A stretch of DNA of 64,000 nucleotides from Chelydra serpentina (GCA_037349315.1 JBAIAC010000006.1:56726501-56790500); one strand, 5' to 3'. Positions 11,166-21,829 are shown, counted from the stretch's first letter. Made by a program: numbers and translations. The notes: generated by a model not told the origin, from the sequence alone.

Positions 11166-11814
11166 AAGGCATCCAGGAACTGCTGCTGTGTAGCAATGCT
11201 AGCTGCTGCAGGTGCTTCTGTGTCACACGATTGGAGGTCCCGGTAGAGCAAAGTACCTCAGCCAAGGTAAAAGAGCAAGAGCCCTGGAGCTGTTACATGT
11301 GTCAACCACAGCAGTGGTATGGCGTCTGCACAGGTAACCCAGGAAAAAAGGCACGAAAACTATTGTCTGCCATCGCTTTCACGGAGGGAGGAGCGATTGA
11401 CGACATGTACCCAAAACCACCTGCGACAATGTTTTTGCCCCATCAGGCATTACGAGCTTAACCCAGTATTTCAATGGGTGGCGGAGACTGCGGGATAGCT
11501 ACCCACAGTGCACCACTCTAAGTCGATGCTAGCCACGGTAGTGAGGATGCACCCTGCCGACTTAATGTGCTTAGTGTGGACAAACACAATCGACTGTATA
11601 AAATCTCTTCCGAAAAATCGACATCTATAACATCAACCTAATTTCGTAGTGTAGACATACCCGTAGAGTCCTATGAGGAGAATTAAAAAAAAATTTTTTA
11701 AAGGGACGGGGATAAATAGGAAGGTCAAGTATTCTAATCTATTCTGACTAAAAACTATAAGCTAAGACTAACGGAAGAAAGGGTATTTCTAAGCTACGAG
11801 GCGCTGCTGAGTGC

Positions 11815-12026
11815 TCAAACTTGAGCCAACGGCGGTAAAGAAGGAACTGGGGGGTGGGAAGAGGGATGGTCGCACAGCGCCAGTTAACCACCTGAAGTGG
11901 AGCGAGACAGGGACTGCGCATGTACGACCCAACCAGGCACTGCTACCATAAATCTCCGGCTACAAGCACAGGGGCACATCGAGACCTAAAGTGGAGGACC
12001 CGCAGGGACACAACTCGAAGAAGAAG
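11815..12026 (-). repeat. DIRS inner copy, left inverted terminal repeat
   Basis: This is the reverse complement of 691-905: CACCTGAAGTGG, CACTGCTACCATAAATCTCC, AAAGTGGAGGACCCGCAGGG and CTCGAAGAAG are shared landmarks. It ends next to the truncated gag start of the outer DIRS copy. Confidence 0.8.
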
Positions 12027-12535
12027 GTACGCTTTTGTGGAACGTGAGCCTCTTAGAGGCACTGGACATAGCGGGAGCATCCGTATGTAACCAGTATTGC
12101 CTCCCTGCAGGAAAGGCACCGTTTAAACTTGGGGGAGCCGGGCATAACCCTTCCTGGGGGTAATCCTCAAAGGCGGATTTTTGTTATTTTTTTCAACAGG
12201 GGAAAGAAAACTAACAGAAAACCTATAAGACTAAGAAAATCAAAGAGCAACTCTAATAGTAGCTACAGAACAAAACCGAACTCTAAACTCTGAGGGTAAG
12301 AGAAGGTGGACTACTATTCACTTCATCTCAGGTCGGGGTAGTTGAGAAGGAACTGAGGGTGGCTCGCCAGGGCAGCACTAGTTAGCCTTGAGGAAGAGCA
12401 CAAGAAAGGGAGTGTGCATATGCGAGACAAACAGGCACTGTTACTAAAGCGCACCAATCAGAGGCGCAGGGACAGACACACCTACAGCGGAGCACCCATA
12501 TGGGACACTACTCAAAGAAGAGGACGATCATTTTA
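12027..12535 (-). mobile_element. 5' end of the older, outer DIRS copy (inverted repeat, leader, gag start)
   Basis: On the minus strand, an inverted-repeat-like block (12535-12330, with GAGCACCCATATGGGACACT and GAAGGAACTGAGGGTGG) is followed by a leader and an ATG at 12145. The frame begins MPGSPKFKRCLSCREAI and continues to EAHVPQK, parallel to the inner copy's MPGTPGFKCCTICRLSI and EAHVPQK. It has an in-frame TAA at 12055-12053. It stops where the inner DIRS inverted repeat begins. The missing remainder is probably 1-690. Confidence 0.65.
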
Positions 12536-12718
12536 TGTTGGCCCTTCAATACAAAATTTTACCTAAAGAAGTCACCTTTTTGGCTCATTGCGAAAGCTTT
12601 TTTTGCCATCCACTCAACAGGAGAACCCTGAGGGCATGCTGTGGTTGACAAGCACAAAGAACTAGTTCAAAAATGCTGAAAGGCCCAAGAAATTCAATGC
12701 CAAATCAAAAAATTGTTC

Positions 12719-13180
12719 ATGTTAGAAGGTACAGTTGCCACACACACCTCTGAAAGCTCTGAATTTGTGAAAAGAGACAGTTACACTATACCTCCAGAGA
12801 ACGCTGGTTCAGTCACAGCTGAGATGGCAGCACCATTCACCTTAGTGGCTTTGGGAAACAGGACAACAGGCAAGACCTCTGAAAACCTTTTTGTGGAAGA
12901 CTGGACCACAGCCAAAAATGGACCAGTTGAAGAAGACATAGTAAATAATCACTATAATTTTCCTGAGAGACCTGTTTCTGTGGGAATTCTCCACAAAGTC
13001 TGGAAATATTCTTCATGGTCACAAGGAGAAGCAGCAGAGCTAATTAAAGTTCTCATGCCTGTAGGACCAACTTTCCTGAAAGACTGCAAGCACAGAGCAG
13101 TACAATGCTATTTTCAGGAGAGTCTACAAGAATCTTTAAAAGTGCAAGCGCTCTTTTCAACTTTGGAAATTCAGATTTGA
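12719..13180 (+). other. Unrecognised open reading frame, possible retrocopy or domesticated fragment
   Basis: An uninterrupted frame of 153 codons plus stop runs from ATG 12719 to TGA 13178-13180, in sequence of ordinary composition (not GC-rich repeat). I do not recognise the protein. It is hydrophilic at the start (VATHTSESSEFVKRDSYTIP), has NLFVEDWTTAKNGPVEED in the middle, and ends with a Cys-containing helix-like part (FLKDCKHRAVQCYFQESLQE). No signal peptide or membrane segment is visible. About 65 nt upstream the frame is closed by TGA, although the intervening codons could also be coding. The downstream 500 bp is AT-rich and UTR-like, with an AATAAA near 13660. There are no clear splice sites or poly-A tail. 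It may be a processed copy, part of an unknown element, or chance. Confidence 0.3.
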
Positions 13181-13841
13181 GGGAGCACCGTTTTTTGCTT
13201 CAGCTTCAGCATCCTCCCCTCCCTGGAGGAAATGTACTTACAAAAACCAAAGTTTAAAAGCTCACAATTTTTTTAAATTGTTTTTGTTCTTAAGCTTTTA
13301 GGTAGCTTTTACAAAAAGTCTTAAATTGTATAGAAAGGAATTAGTGATATGACACAATTAGATCAGTACATATGAATATACAGGTTTTTACATGCCATAA
13401 ATATTTCTATAGTTTCCTTGAGAAGCAGGAATTGCACAATGTATTTTAATTGCATACTGAATTTCCGCCTGGAAGGCTGGCTGGCACTGTGTGCAGTTTT
13501 GTTTTGTTTTTTAAAAAGTGTGTTAAAAGCATTATGTTGGTCAAGATTGTTATGTTGGTCTGAGTTAACGACTGGAGATTGTTTAAATAATTTCAATTGA
13601 GCATGTTATTTGATCTAAGATTATTAATCAGAGATTAGTACAGCACTATACAGTAGACAGAAATAAACAGACAGTCTGACAACAAAAGGTGGTAATGTAA
13701 GAGCTGGATATGTATCTTTTTTGCATCTGGAAGGGACATGCAGTTTTCATTCCCCCAACTATGTTTTCATATCAATATCATTATACAGGGTTTCAGACAA
13801 AGGAAACCTAGTCTATATATACTTATGTCAGCATTTTATAC
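13181..13841. other. No gene seen
   Basis: AT-rich sequence downstream of the 12.7 kb open frame. It contains an AATAAA near 13660 but no domain, repeat end or splice pattern that I can support. Confidence 0.4.
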
Positions 13842-13844
13842 TTA

Positions 13845-14140
13845 GGCTAGGTCTACACTACCCCCCCCTATCGAACTAAGGTACGCAACTTCAGCTACGT
13901 GAATAACGTAGCTGAAGTCGAAGTACCTTAGTTCGAAGGAAAAAGCACTTACCCGGGGTCCAGACGCGGCGCACAGGCTCCCCCGTCGACTCCGCCTACT
14001 CCGTTCGTCGAGCTGGAGTACCAGCGTCGACAACGGAGCACTTCCTGGTTCGATTTATCGCGTCTTGACAAGACGCGATAAATCGAACCCAGAACATCGA
14101 TCCGACGCGTTCGACGCGACGCGTAAGTATAGACCTACCC
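13845..14140. mobile_element. Harbinger MITE, copy 1, with two internal hairpins
   Basis: The ends GGCTAGGTCTACACTA and AGTATAGACCTACCC are inverted and flanked by TTA on both sides (13842-13844 and 14141-14143). Inside are two long hairpins: 13871-13900 with 13906-13936 (near-perfect), and 14047-14066 with 14070-14089 (20-bp perfect arms). It is CpG-rich against an AT-rich background. No coding capacity. Confidence 0.88.
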
Positions 14141-14143
14141 TTA

Positions 14144-15790
14144 GTAAGGAGATGGTTTCCAAGAATATCTGGAGTGTTATAGACATGAAGGCATCCCAGA
14201 GTTATTAAATACAGCATAATGATTACATTCCTAAATCAGGTTACTTATTGGTCAAGACCAGTGTTAAGAATAGTTAATATATATAAATGAATCAAATATA
14301 CAGAAAGAAAGAAAGAACAAAGTATTATTATTTACTAACAGGTACTAATAAGCTTGTTGATAAATTAGGGCATCTAGACGAATGCTTAGTGAGAGGTGCG
14401 AGAAAAGTGTGCAGAAGTTCCACATGAGATAAAACTCAACTTTCTTCTTCTTCCTCACTTTTCAGGAAGTTTTCAGACTCTGGATACATGAACCCTGAAG
14501 AATTACACTATAAATTCTGAGAGAGTGTTTAAAAGGTTCTTTAACATAGCCTTCTCAGAAAAAAAGATTCATAGGGTGATGGGGGTGGGAGGGGGGGAAA
14601 TGAGCAAACAATTTAGAAAATAATCTGTCATTCCAATTCATTATTTCATAGAAAGGATCATCAGACTGGAATGGGATGAACTCAAAGGCAAATCCCTTAA
14701 CAGACAAACTTGGAAACAGAAGTCCAAAAGACACATGAGAAGTTGTATAGTTCCAAAGATACTTATCACTAGTCTAACACCCAGGACTTGGAAGTGCTTA
14801 TTAGTAAGGCTGCGTGTCTGTCATGAAGGTCACAGATTCCGTGACATTCCATGATCTCTGTGACTTCTGCAATGGACGGTGTGGCTAGCTCTGGGGCTCC
14901 TATATTCACTTCTAGAACGTATAATAAAGATGATGTGGGACAAAATTATTTTAGCATAAATACAAAAGTATATACCCAGCAAAAATAATTTTTAATAAAT
15001 TTTAACAGAAAATTTAACTTAGATGGATCCTGAGATATTAAGTCAACAGCTCTGGTCTGCATAATGATGTACATATCATATGAAGTAGTTCCAAAAACCC
15101 ATGCTATCAGTCACATCATGATTACATATGCTCTTTCCCTGATCTTCAGAATATCTGTGTAGTAGAGGTATAGCTAAATAATCTGTCCACTTACAAGAAA
15201 GGACTGCTAGAACATCTGAGACTTTTTCGGAGGAGAGATTATCCTTTTCCTTTTCAGTGCAATAACTACGCACACTTTCCCTTTTTATTGTGCACACTCC
15301 TAGCTGCTCCTAAAAACCCCTTTTCATTTGCCTTAGATATTTATGGCCTGTAGAGAATAAGACGAATCTTTGCTCAAAGGTTGCTTAAAATAAACCTTTG
15401 CTTCCTGGTGCAACAAGCTCCTCATTCTACCTTATTTATTCATGTATGCTACTGTCGGAACCTTGTACATCATTGCAGGTGTTTCTTGCAGACACCTTTG
15501 CAGAGGTGAGAGAGAGAGAGATTCTACACAAAGCTCCAGAAAAAGTTTGAGACACCTTGCCTTTCTCCTGCACGTAACTACTTCTCTTGAACTAAGTATA
15601 TCTGATGTAACAAATATCAGTCTACACATTTAAGAATACAGCTTTTTCACCAATTCACTTATACTGAGAAAGAGTTGAACTTTCAACTAAAATTATTCTT
15701 TCCCCTTTGATCCCAATTCATGAAAAACCACTTTGCTAGCAATAGAATGCAGGCATCTCATTAAACATGGCTGTTGCATTAACATACATG
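14144..15790. other. Mostly unique AT-rich intron; one repeat remnant
   Basis: Nothing coding is supported. At about 14808-14905 a fragment reading GGCTGCGTGTCTGTCATGAAGG with ACAGATTCCGTGACATTCC resembles the start of the repeat at 56401 (GGCTACGTTTTAGTCACGG), so it is probably the same old DNA-element family. AG and GAGA tracts occur near 15500. Confidence 0.4.
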
Positions 15791-15798
15791 CTCTACAC

Positions 15799-16413
15799 CA
15801 GGGGTAGGCAAACTATGGACCCGCTAGCCGATTTTATCCGGCCCTTGAGCTCCTACTGGGGAGCAGGATCTGGGGCTTGCCGCGCTCCAGACGGGGAGCG
15901 GGGTCAGGAGGCACTCCGCGCAGCTTCCAGAAGCAGCAGCATGTCCCCCCGCCCCCTATGTGTAGGGGCAGTCAGGGGGCTCCGCACACAGCCCCCCACC
16001 CAAGCGCTACACCTGCAGCTCCCATTGGCTGGGAGCTGCAGCCAATGGGAGCTGCAGGGGCAGCACCTGAGGATGGGGCAGCACGCAGCGCTGCTTGGCC
16101 GTGCCTCCGCATAGGAGCTGGAGGAGGGACATGCCGCTGCTTCCAGGAGCTGCTTGAGGTAAGCGCCACCCAGAGCCTGCACCCCTGACCCCCGCCTGGA
16201 GCCTGCACCCCTGACCCCCTCCCAAGCCCCAACCCTCTGCCCCAGCTCACAGACCCCTCCTGCACCCTGAACTCCACATTTCTGGTCCCACACCCCCAGA
16301 CAGAGCCCTCACCTGCTCCTGCACCCCAACCCCAATTTCGTGAGCATTCATGGCCCACCATACAATTTCCATCCCAGATGTGACCCTCGGGCCAAAACGT
16401 TTGCCCACCCCTA
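15799..16413. mobile_element. Non-autonomous hAT element, GGGCAAAC family, copy 2
   Basis: It begins CAGGGGTAGGCAAACTATGG and ends ACGTTTGCCCACCCCTA, with a perfect 8-bp target duplication CTCTACAC (15791-15798 and 16414-16421). Its interior is inverted relative to copy 1 at 4102-4916. GC-rich, non-coding. Confidence 0.9.
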
Positions 16414-16421
16414 CTCTACAC

Positions 16422-17077
16422 AATCTTAAGTGTGTTTTTACTCTGAAAAGCAACAATGTACAAATTTACCTTGTTACTCAACTGATCTGCCCATGTGTGC
16501 TCAGAGTTCTGTCTGCTTTTATTGATTAAAATAAGTTTTTAAGTGTTTTTTAATCCTGTTATTCCTACAAAGCCAGAATTGCTGTGGGAAACCAAACTGG
16601 ATTGATTTTATTGTAATATAAGCACCAGCCAAGAATCTTTATTGTCGGTGACGCACAGAACCAAGAGGACCTCAAAGGTTTTCCAATCCAGGTGGAGTTT
16701 GCACGGCGAGCAGTCAGAAAAACAGTCTAACAGTTGTTGCAAGACATGCACGGAACACCAAATGCCATTTTTACAAGGTATTTTAATACAAGAACCATTC
16801 TAACAATTTCAGAAATTAGTGAGCTATCACTGACAGCTTAAACTGCAAACTGAATTTTCGTAATGGAGTCTGACAAGACTTTCCCAAGTCTGAATGTATA
16901 TTACTTTATACTCAGGATTCTCTAAACTAATTCAACTGCTCTTCATCACTAATATGTGGAATTAAGGAAACAAAATGATACAATAAGTATCAGATCACCT
17001 TCTTCCCAAGTCCATTAGGAGGAATACTTTGTAACCTAAGAACTATGAAAATTATTACTAGTAACTTTAGTAATAAA
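16422..17077. other. Unique AT-rich intron, nothing identified
   Basis: No open frame, repeat terminus or splice-flanked exon was recognised between the hAT copy and the SINE. Confidence 0.4.
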
Positions 17078-17275
17078 AGGGATAGCTCAGTGGTTTGAGC
17101 ATTGGCCTGCTAAACCCAGGGTTGTGAGTTCAAATCCTTGAGGGGGCCATTTAGGGATCGGGGCAAAAAGCCGTCAGGGGACAGTACTTGGTCCTACTAG
17201 TGAAGGCAGGGGACTGGACTCGATGACCTTTCAAGGTCCTTCCAGTTCTATAAGATAGGCATATCTCTATATATT
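17078..17275 (+). mobile_element. tRNA-derived SINE with CR1-like tail, copy 2
   Basis: A box TAGCTCAGTGG, B box GGTTGTGAGTTCAAATCC (one-base insertion), body CCATTTAGGGATC, and tail GACCTTTCAAGGTCCTTCCAG followed by short TA-rich sequence. Same family as the copy at 8346. Confidence 0.88.
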
Positions 17276-18375
17276 ACCTTCTTATTTCCATTCCTTTCTG
17301 CAATTAAGATAGACCAGTAACTGTCAAAAGCTCTTAGACATAGCAATGTTGGAGTCAGAAAGAAAATACGTACAGAACAGAAGATTGAGGGAAAAAAGAG
17401 CTGGCCTTAAGGACAAGAAAAGGATGTTGCCATGTGGAGGAGATTTACACCTCAGTAAGGCTTTGCAACTGATAGGCTGGTCCTCTATCCTTCAGCAGCA
17501 GCCCAGAGGTTGGGACCAGAAATAATTCATTTCTCAGATCCTCCTTTCCAGCAACAGAGGAACACGCTCAGTATACCCACTAACCCTCTAGGCCAGGTTC
17601 TTAACTACTCTTCATTTCATGGTTGCTAAACCAGTATTTGTTTTTCAATCCAGTATCTCTAATGCTAGATAACACTAAGAAACAAAATTGCTCAGAAGGG
17701 ATTTTCAAGTTTTATCTTGGAGAACCTGGAACATAACAACTCATTTTCTCTACTACTTTAGTTCTTCACAAAAGAGCTTCTGACACTAAAATGCTTGCTG
17801 AAGTTAACAACTGCTTCCTTTAAATTGGCCTTCTAGGTCTCAGCCAGAACGCATGTGTAGTACATGTATTTAAAAACTAGGATTTAGCTAAGAACCTCCA
17901 GGTGTTGGTCAGATTTGAATCAGAAAAGATTTGTGTAGAATAGGGATTTTATCTTTACTAGACAAGTTGAGTTCAATAGATGTTGTCAAAATTGTTCTGG
18001 TGAAACCAACAGGACATCTGGAGAAAGCAGCTTCAACCAACTATTCTAACAAAACAAACCCTCTCACTCTTCTGTGGAAAGCTTACTGCCTGTACATTTA
18101 GCTTTGTTGTTTGTGCATTAATTTTTTTTTTAATCTATGCATTTTCCTATAGCCTACTGTTGCTAGAACGCTCCCACTCCTGACTGCCGTAAACCCATGT
18201 AACAAGTAACAAATTAATAAGCTTCCTCTCATTAGATCCAAAAGAAAAAATGTTTTCCCAGGATGTTCTTTTCCTCCTGCTTTGGATGGATTCAATATCT
18301 TGGTTACTTTTTAAACAATACTGGGTCCATGGGGAGATGAAACAGAAAATTAGCTGGAAACTACTTCTCAGGGTA
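17276..18375. other. Unique AT-rich intron, nothing identified
   Basis: I looked for an inverted PHIP WD-repeat exon and for element ends, and saw neither. Confidence 0.4.
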
Positions 18376-18640
18376 GATTAAAAAACTAGTTACCTGTTTC
18401 GTAACTGGTGTTCTTTGAGATGTGTTGGTCATGGTCCATTCCATTGTAGGTGTGTGTGTTCGCCACATGCACCAGTGCCGGAAGTGTTTCCCTCAGCAGT
18501 GGGGACCGGCTCTGGCGCCCTATGGACTGGTGCCCATATGGCGTGCTGCCAGTGTGGCATGGTAAGGGGTGCCGCTGGCTCCTCTCCACCCTCAGTTCCT
18601 TCTTGCCGGAAACTCCGACAGTGGGGAAGGACAGGTCATG
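18376..18640. repeat. Second DIRS, right inverted terminal repeat
   Basis: It matches 21335-21600 in reverse complement over about 250 bp with scattered differences. A further inverted word (GAATGGACATGAGCAACACA at 18640 against TGCTCATGTCCATTCCATTG at 18715) makes this end palindromic, as in the first DIRS. Confidence 0.78.
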
Positions 18641-19021
18641 GAATGGACATGAGCAACACATTTTGAAGAATACCAGTTATGAACCACGTAACTGTCTTTT
18701 CTTCTTTGAATGCTTGCTCATGTCCATTCCATTGTAGGGGACTCCCAAGCAGTGCCACCGGAGGTGGATAGGAGCTCATGGATGTGTGGATTGCAACACA
18801 GCTCTGCCGAATCCAGAGTCATCTCTGTGCTGCTGGGTAATGGTGTAATGTGTCATGAACATGTGTACTGATGACCACGTAGCGGCCCTGCAGATGTCCT
18901 GGGGGGGGGGGCGGGGCGCACATGCACTAGGAAGGCCGCCGAGGGCGCCTGTGCCTTTAATGTAGGTGGGGACTCAGTCTGTGTCAACTCATAACAGATC
19001 CGGATGCACAATGTGATCCAA

Positions 19022-20061
19022 TTAGAGATCCTCTGCGAGGACACCAGTAAACCTTTCATCCTGTCCACGGTTGCAATAAAGAGTTGGGTCGACTTGCAGA
19101 AGGCCTTGGTACACTCCAGGTAGAAGGCCAGGGCCTGCCAGAATCCAAGGTGTGCAGCTGCCTCTCCTCCGCAGTTGAGTGCTGCTTTGGACAGAGAACC
19201 GGGAGAAAAATACCCTGGTTAACATGGAAGTGAAACACCACCTTAGACCGGAATGCTGGGTGGGGTCGCAGCTGGACCTTGTCCTTGTAGAAAACCATGT
19301 ACAGGGATTCCAAATTGAAGGTTTTAATCTCGGAGCCTCGCCTTGGTAACAGCTACAAGAAAAGCTACCTTCCATGACAGATGTGACAAGGAGCAAGAGG
19401 CCAGTGACACAAAGGAAGGCCCTGTGATCCTCGAGAGGACGAGGTTGAGGTCCCATTGCGGAATCGGGTCCCGAACAGGTGGGAAGAGCCGCTCTAGTCC
19501 TTTCAGAAACCGGACGGACACGTCATATGAGAACACCGATTTGCCCTGGACCTGCTGGTGGAAAGCCGATATGGCTGACAAGTGCACCTTGATGGAGGAA
19601 AGTGCGAGGCCTTGAAGCTTAAGGTGGAGCAGATAATCGAGGATAGACTGCACAGGCGACTGTGTCGTGGAGATGCCACGCACCTCTGCCCAGCAGGAGA
19701 ACCGCCTCCACTTTGCCAGGTAAGTTACAGTGATGGAGGGTTTTCTGCTTTCCAAGAGGACCTGCTGTACCTGGCTGGAGCAGGCCCTTTCCTCCGAGAT
19801 CAGCCACTCAACAAGCAAGCCGTGAGGTGGAGAGAGGAAAGGTTTGGGTGCAGGAGCAGACTGTGGTCTAGCGAGAGGAGATCCAGATGGCTGGGCAGCA
19901 CCCATGAGGGAGCCATGGCCAGGTCTATGAGCCTGCCAAACCAGTGCTGGCGAGGCCACGGGGTGAACACGATAACTCTCACCTCGTCTCTTTTGACTTT
20001 TATTAGGACCCTGCTGACCAGCGGAATCGGCGGCAATGCGTACATTAGATCCCCTTCCCAC
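19022..20061 (-). pseudogene. DIRS tyrosine recombinase (second copy), frameshifted
   Basis: The frame at 20061-19324 shows the N-terminal SAM-like part (YLAKWRRFSCWAEVRGI, then SPVQSILDYLLHLKLQGLAL, SSIKVHLSAISAFHQ) and the entry to the catalytic domain (PIPQWDLNLVLSRITGPSF, LSWKVAFLVAVTKARL). Overlapping frames to 19022 continue with segments resembling the inner DIRS copy. The frame breaks within the catalytic Arg region, so it is inactive. It clearly belongs to the same protein family as 1016-2500 but is rather diverged from it. Confidence 0.78.
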
Positions 20062-20076
20062 GACAGAAGTAAGGCA

Positions 20077-20614
20077 TCAGAGAGGGTATTCCTGCCTAAG
20101 CCCTGGAGAGAGAGGAATTGCTGGTACTTCCTGTTTTGTCTGGTGGCAAACAGGTCCACTCGGGGACCTGGAGCTCCCCGCCATCAGAAAAGTAACTGGA
20201 CAACCTCCGGCTGGAGGGACAACTTGTGGGGAGAGAAGGACCTGGTGAGGTGATCCGCCAGTGCATTCCGGACACCGGGGACGTGCGATGCCTTGAGATG
20301 GATGTTGTGCTGGATGCAAAAGACCCACAAACGGAGCGCTTCCTGACAGCCGACGAGTGGGGACCCCACCCCCTTGCCTGTTGTCAAGCTGTGTTGTCCA
20401 AGAGTACCTGCACACGTAGACCGGAAAGCTGCAGCAGAAAGACCTCACAGACTAGGGGGATTGCCCTCTGCTCCCTGACGTTTATGTGCAATGTCACCTC
20501 CTCTGGGGACCACGTCCCTTCCGTCCACAACATGTGCTCCCCAGCCGAGGTCAGAGGCTCAATGCGGACGACCGCTGGAGGAAACACTTCCTGAGGAGGG
20601 GAGCAGTGCAACAC
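20077..20614 (-). pseudogene. DIRS RNase H remnant
   Basis: Successive minus-strand frames contain SAGEHMLWTEGTWSPEE, LHINVREQRAIPLVCEVF and LRVQVLLDNTA. After a frame change they give HNIHLKASHVPGVRNALAD, the C-terminal RNase H segment of DIRS proteins (LDN Asp and HVPGxxNxxAD). They lie directly ahead of the recombinase. The polymerase that should precede it is absent. Confidence 0.7.
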
Positions 20615-20968
20615 AGATGGGGGCTGCTAGAAAGGTCCCAGGGCGGGTTTGCCCTTAGAACAGGACACCACCCCGGCCGGTGTGGGCGACACGGGTAAGA
20701 CTAATATGTCCTACACCGCCTACAGGGCCTCAGGCATCGACGGCATGTCCAGGTGCTGGACGCCCGCGTCGCTGTCCGGGGTGGCAGGCATATCTTGGGA
20801 TGGGCTAACCCACTCGATCTGAGCCGGGACCCGACTCCCACTCGGGGGTGAGGAGCTGTCCTTCTCGGGTCCTTCCTCCCCTCCGACCCTCTCCTTCCCT
20901 TTATGGGATGTAGGAGATCATCCCCTCCCAGCCTTTCTTTGCCTTCTGGACAGTGCCAGGGAGGGGGA

Positions 20969-21262
20969 TCAGCGTTGGCCCGAAGACAGCACTGGCGGAG
21001 CGCTCCGTACCAACGCAGCAGTACTGGGAGTGGAGTCCGACCTGGACAGCTCCAGTGCAAGTGCCAGTGCTGATTCCATCAGGAGCGCCCGGAGACATAG
21101 GTCTCGCTCCTTTTTGGTCCGATGTTTGATCCCTTTACAGATAAGACACGTGTTGCTGATATGGGTCTTGTCCAGGCACCTTAGACAATCACTATGAGGA
21201 TCGCTGATGGGTATCGTTTTTTTACAGCGATCGCAGGGTTTGAAGACTGGGGACTGGGGCAT
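20969..21262 (-). pseudogene. DIRS gag-like ORF1 start (second copy)
   Basis: The frame starts at 21262 and shows a Cys/His module: FKPCDRCKKTIPISDPHSD, then CLRCLDKTHISNTC, then a basic helix (HRTKKERDLCLRALLME). This is the same order as gag starts at 7064 and 12145, and supports common ancestry of the three copies. The remainder of gag is deleted. Confidence 0.72.
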
Positions 21263-21334
21263 GCCCCATCCCTAGTCTGAGTCCCATCCAAGACTAACTA
21301 CACTAAGGGAAACGAATAACTTATCTATTTACAG

Positions 21335-21600
21335 GTAAAAGTTCATATCAACGGATTGAGAAAGAGAAGGCTTACTAAACCAAGATGATGTTCCAGCACC
21401 ATCACTGGCGGTAAGAAGGAACTGAGGGTGGGGGTAGCCAGTGACACCCCTTATACCAAGCCATATGGGCACCACTCCAGAGGACGCCAGAGCCAGAACC
21501 CTATACATACCGCTGAGGGAAAAACTTCTGGCACCGGTGCATGTGGTGAGCACACACACCCACAATGGAATGGACATGAGCAAGCACTTGAAGAAGAATA
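21335..21600. repeat. Second DIRS, left inverted terminal repeat
   Basis: Reverse complement of 18376-18640; see that entry. It ends CAATGGAATGGACATGAGCA then AGCACTTGAAGAAGAATAAA. Confidence 0.78.
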
Positions 21601-21829
21601 AAATTCAATTTAATTGGATTGTGTGTGTTTAAATACATATATTTTTTTTTAAAAAATAAACCTGTTTAAAATTAAATTTGAAACCTATGGGAACCTATAT
21701 TAAATATGAGAACCTATATTAAGGCCTAAACTTATATAATCATTTAAATAAAAATATGCTGCATTTACAAGCCTTCAAATTTTAATGAGTTAAAGACAGG
21801 AGATGGAAGTTGATAAAGTACAGTTCGGA

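Larger units (their letters stand above)
7085..11662. mobile_element. PIF/Harbinger DNA transposon, full structure, slightly damaged
   Basis: The left end GCCCAGTCTACACTACGA matches the reverse complement of the right end (TCGTAGTGTAGACATACCC). It is flanked by TTA (7082-7084) and GTA (11663-11665), a one-base-decayed 3-bp duplication typical of Harbinger. It carries the two diagnostic genes in convergent orientation: a Myb/SANT-like gene on plus (7447-9289) and a DDE transposase on minus (10647-9630). It inserted into DIRS gag. A SINE sits in the Myb gene's intron. Damage is limited to a few point changes. Confidence 0.88.
691..12026 (-). mobile_element. DIRS-type tyrosine-recombinase retrotransposon, inner copy, with nested insertions
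   Basis: Minus-strand order is: left inverted repeat, gag (7064 to 5177), reverse transcriptase and RNase H (3865 to 2641), tyrosine recombinase (2500 to 1016), right inverted repeat. The termini match each other in inverted orientation (691-905 against 11815-12026), which is the DIRS hallmark and unlike LTR retrotransposons. The recombinase replaces the DDE integrase, so no target duplication is expected. Two younger elements interrupt it: a hAT copy at 4102-4916 and a Harbinger transposon at 7085-11662. Without them the element would be about 6 kb, normal for vertebrate DIRS. All genes carry stops or frameshifts, so the copy is dead. Confidence 0.85.
18376..21600 (-). mobile_element. Second DIRS element, internally deleted
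   Basis: The termini are inverted copies. The left end (TCCATTCCATTGTAGGTGTG, then CACATGCACCAGTGCCGGAAG and CTCAGTTCCTTCTTGCCGG) matches the reverse complement of the right end (about 21335-21600). Minus-strand coding order is gag start (21262-20969), RNase H (20614-20077) and tyrosine recombinase (20061-19022). At about 3.2 kb it is roughly half the length of a complete DIRS: most of gag and the polymerase catalytic region are missing between about 20969 and 20614. Frames are broken. It is more GC-rich than its flanks. Confidence 0.82.

Noticed and set aside
10810..11461. Plus and minus open frames upstream of the Harbinger transposase
   Set aside because: Arise from a 91-bp tandem duplication and GC-rich sequence; I could not extend the transposase through them with confidence.
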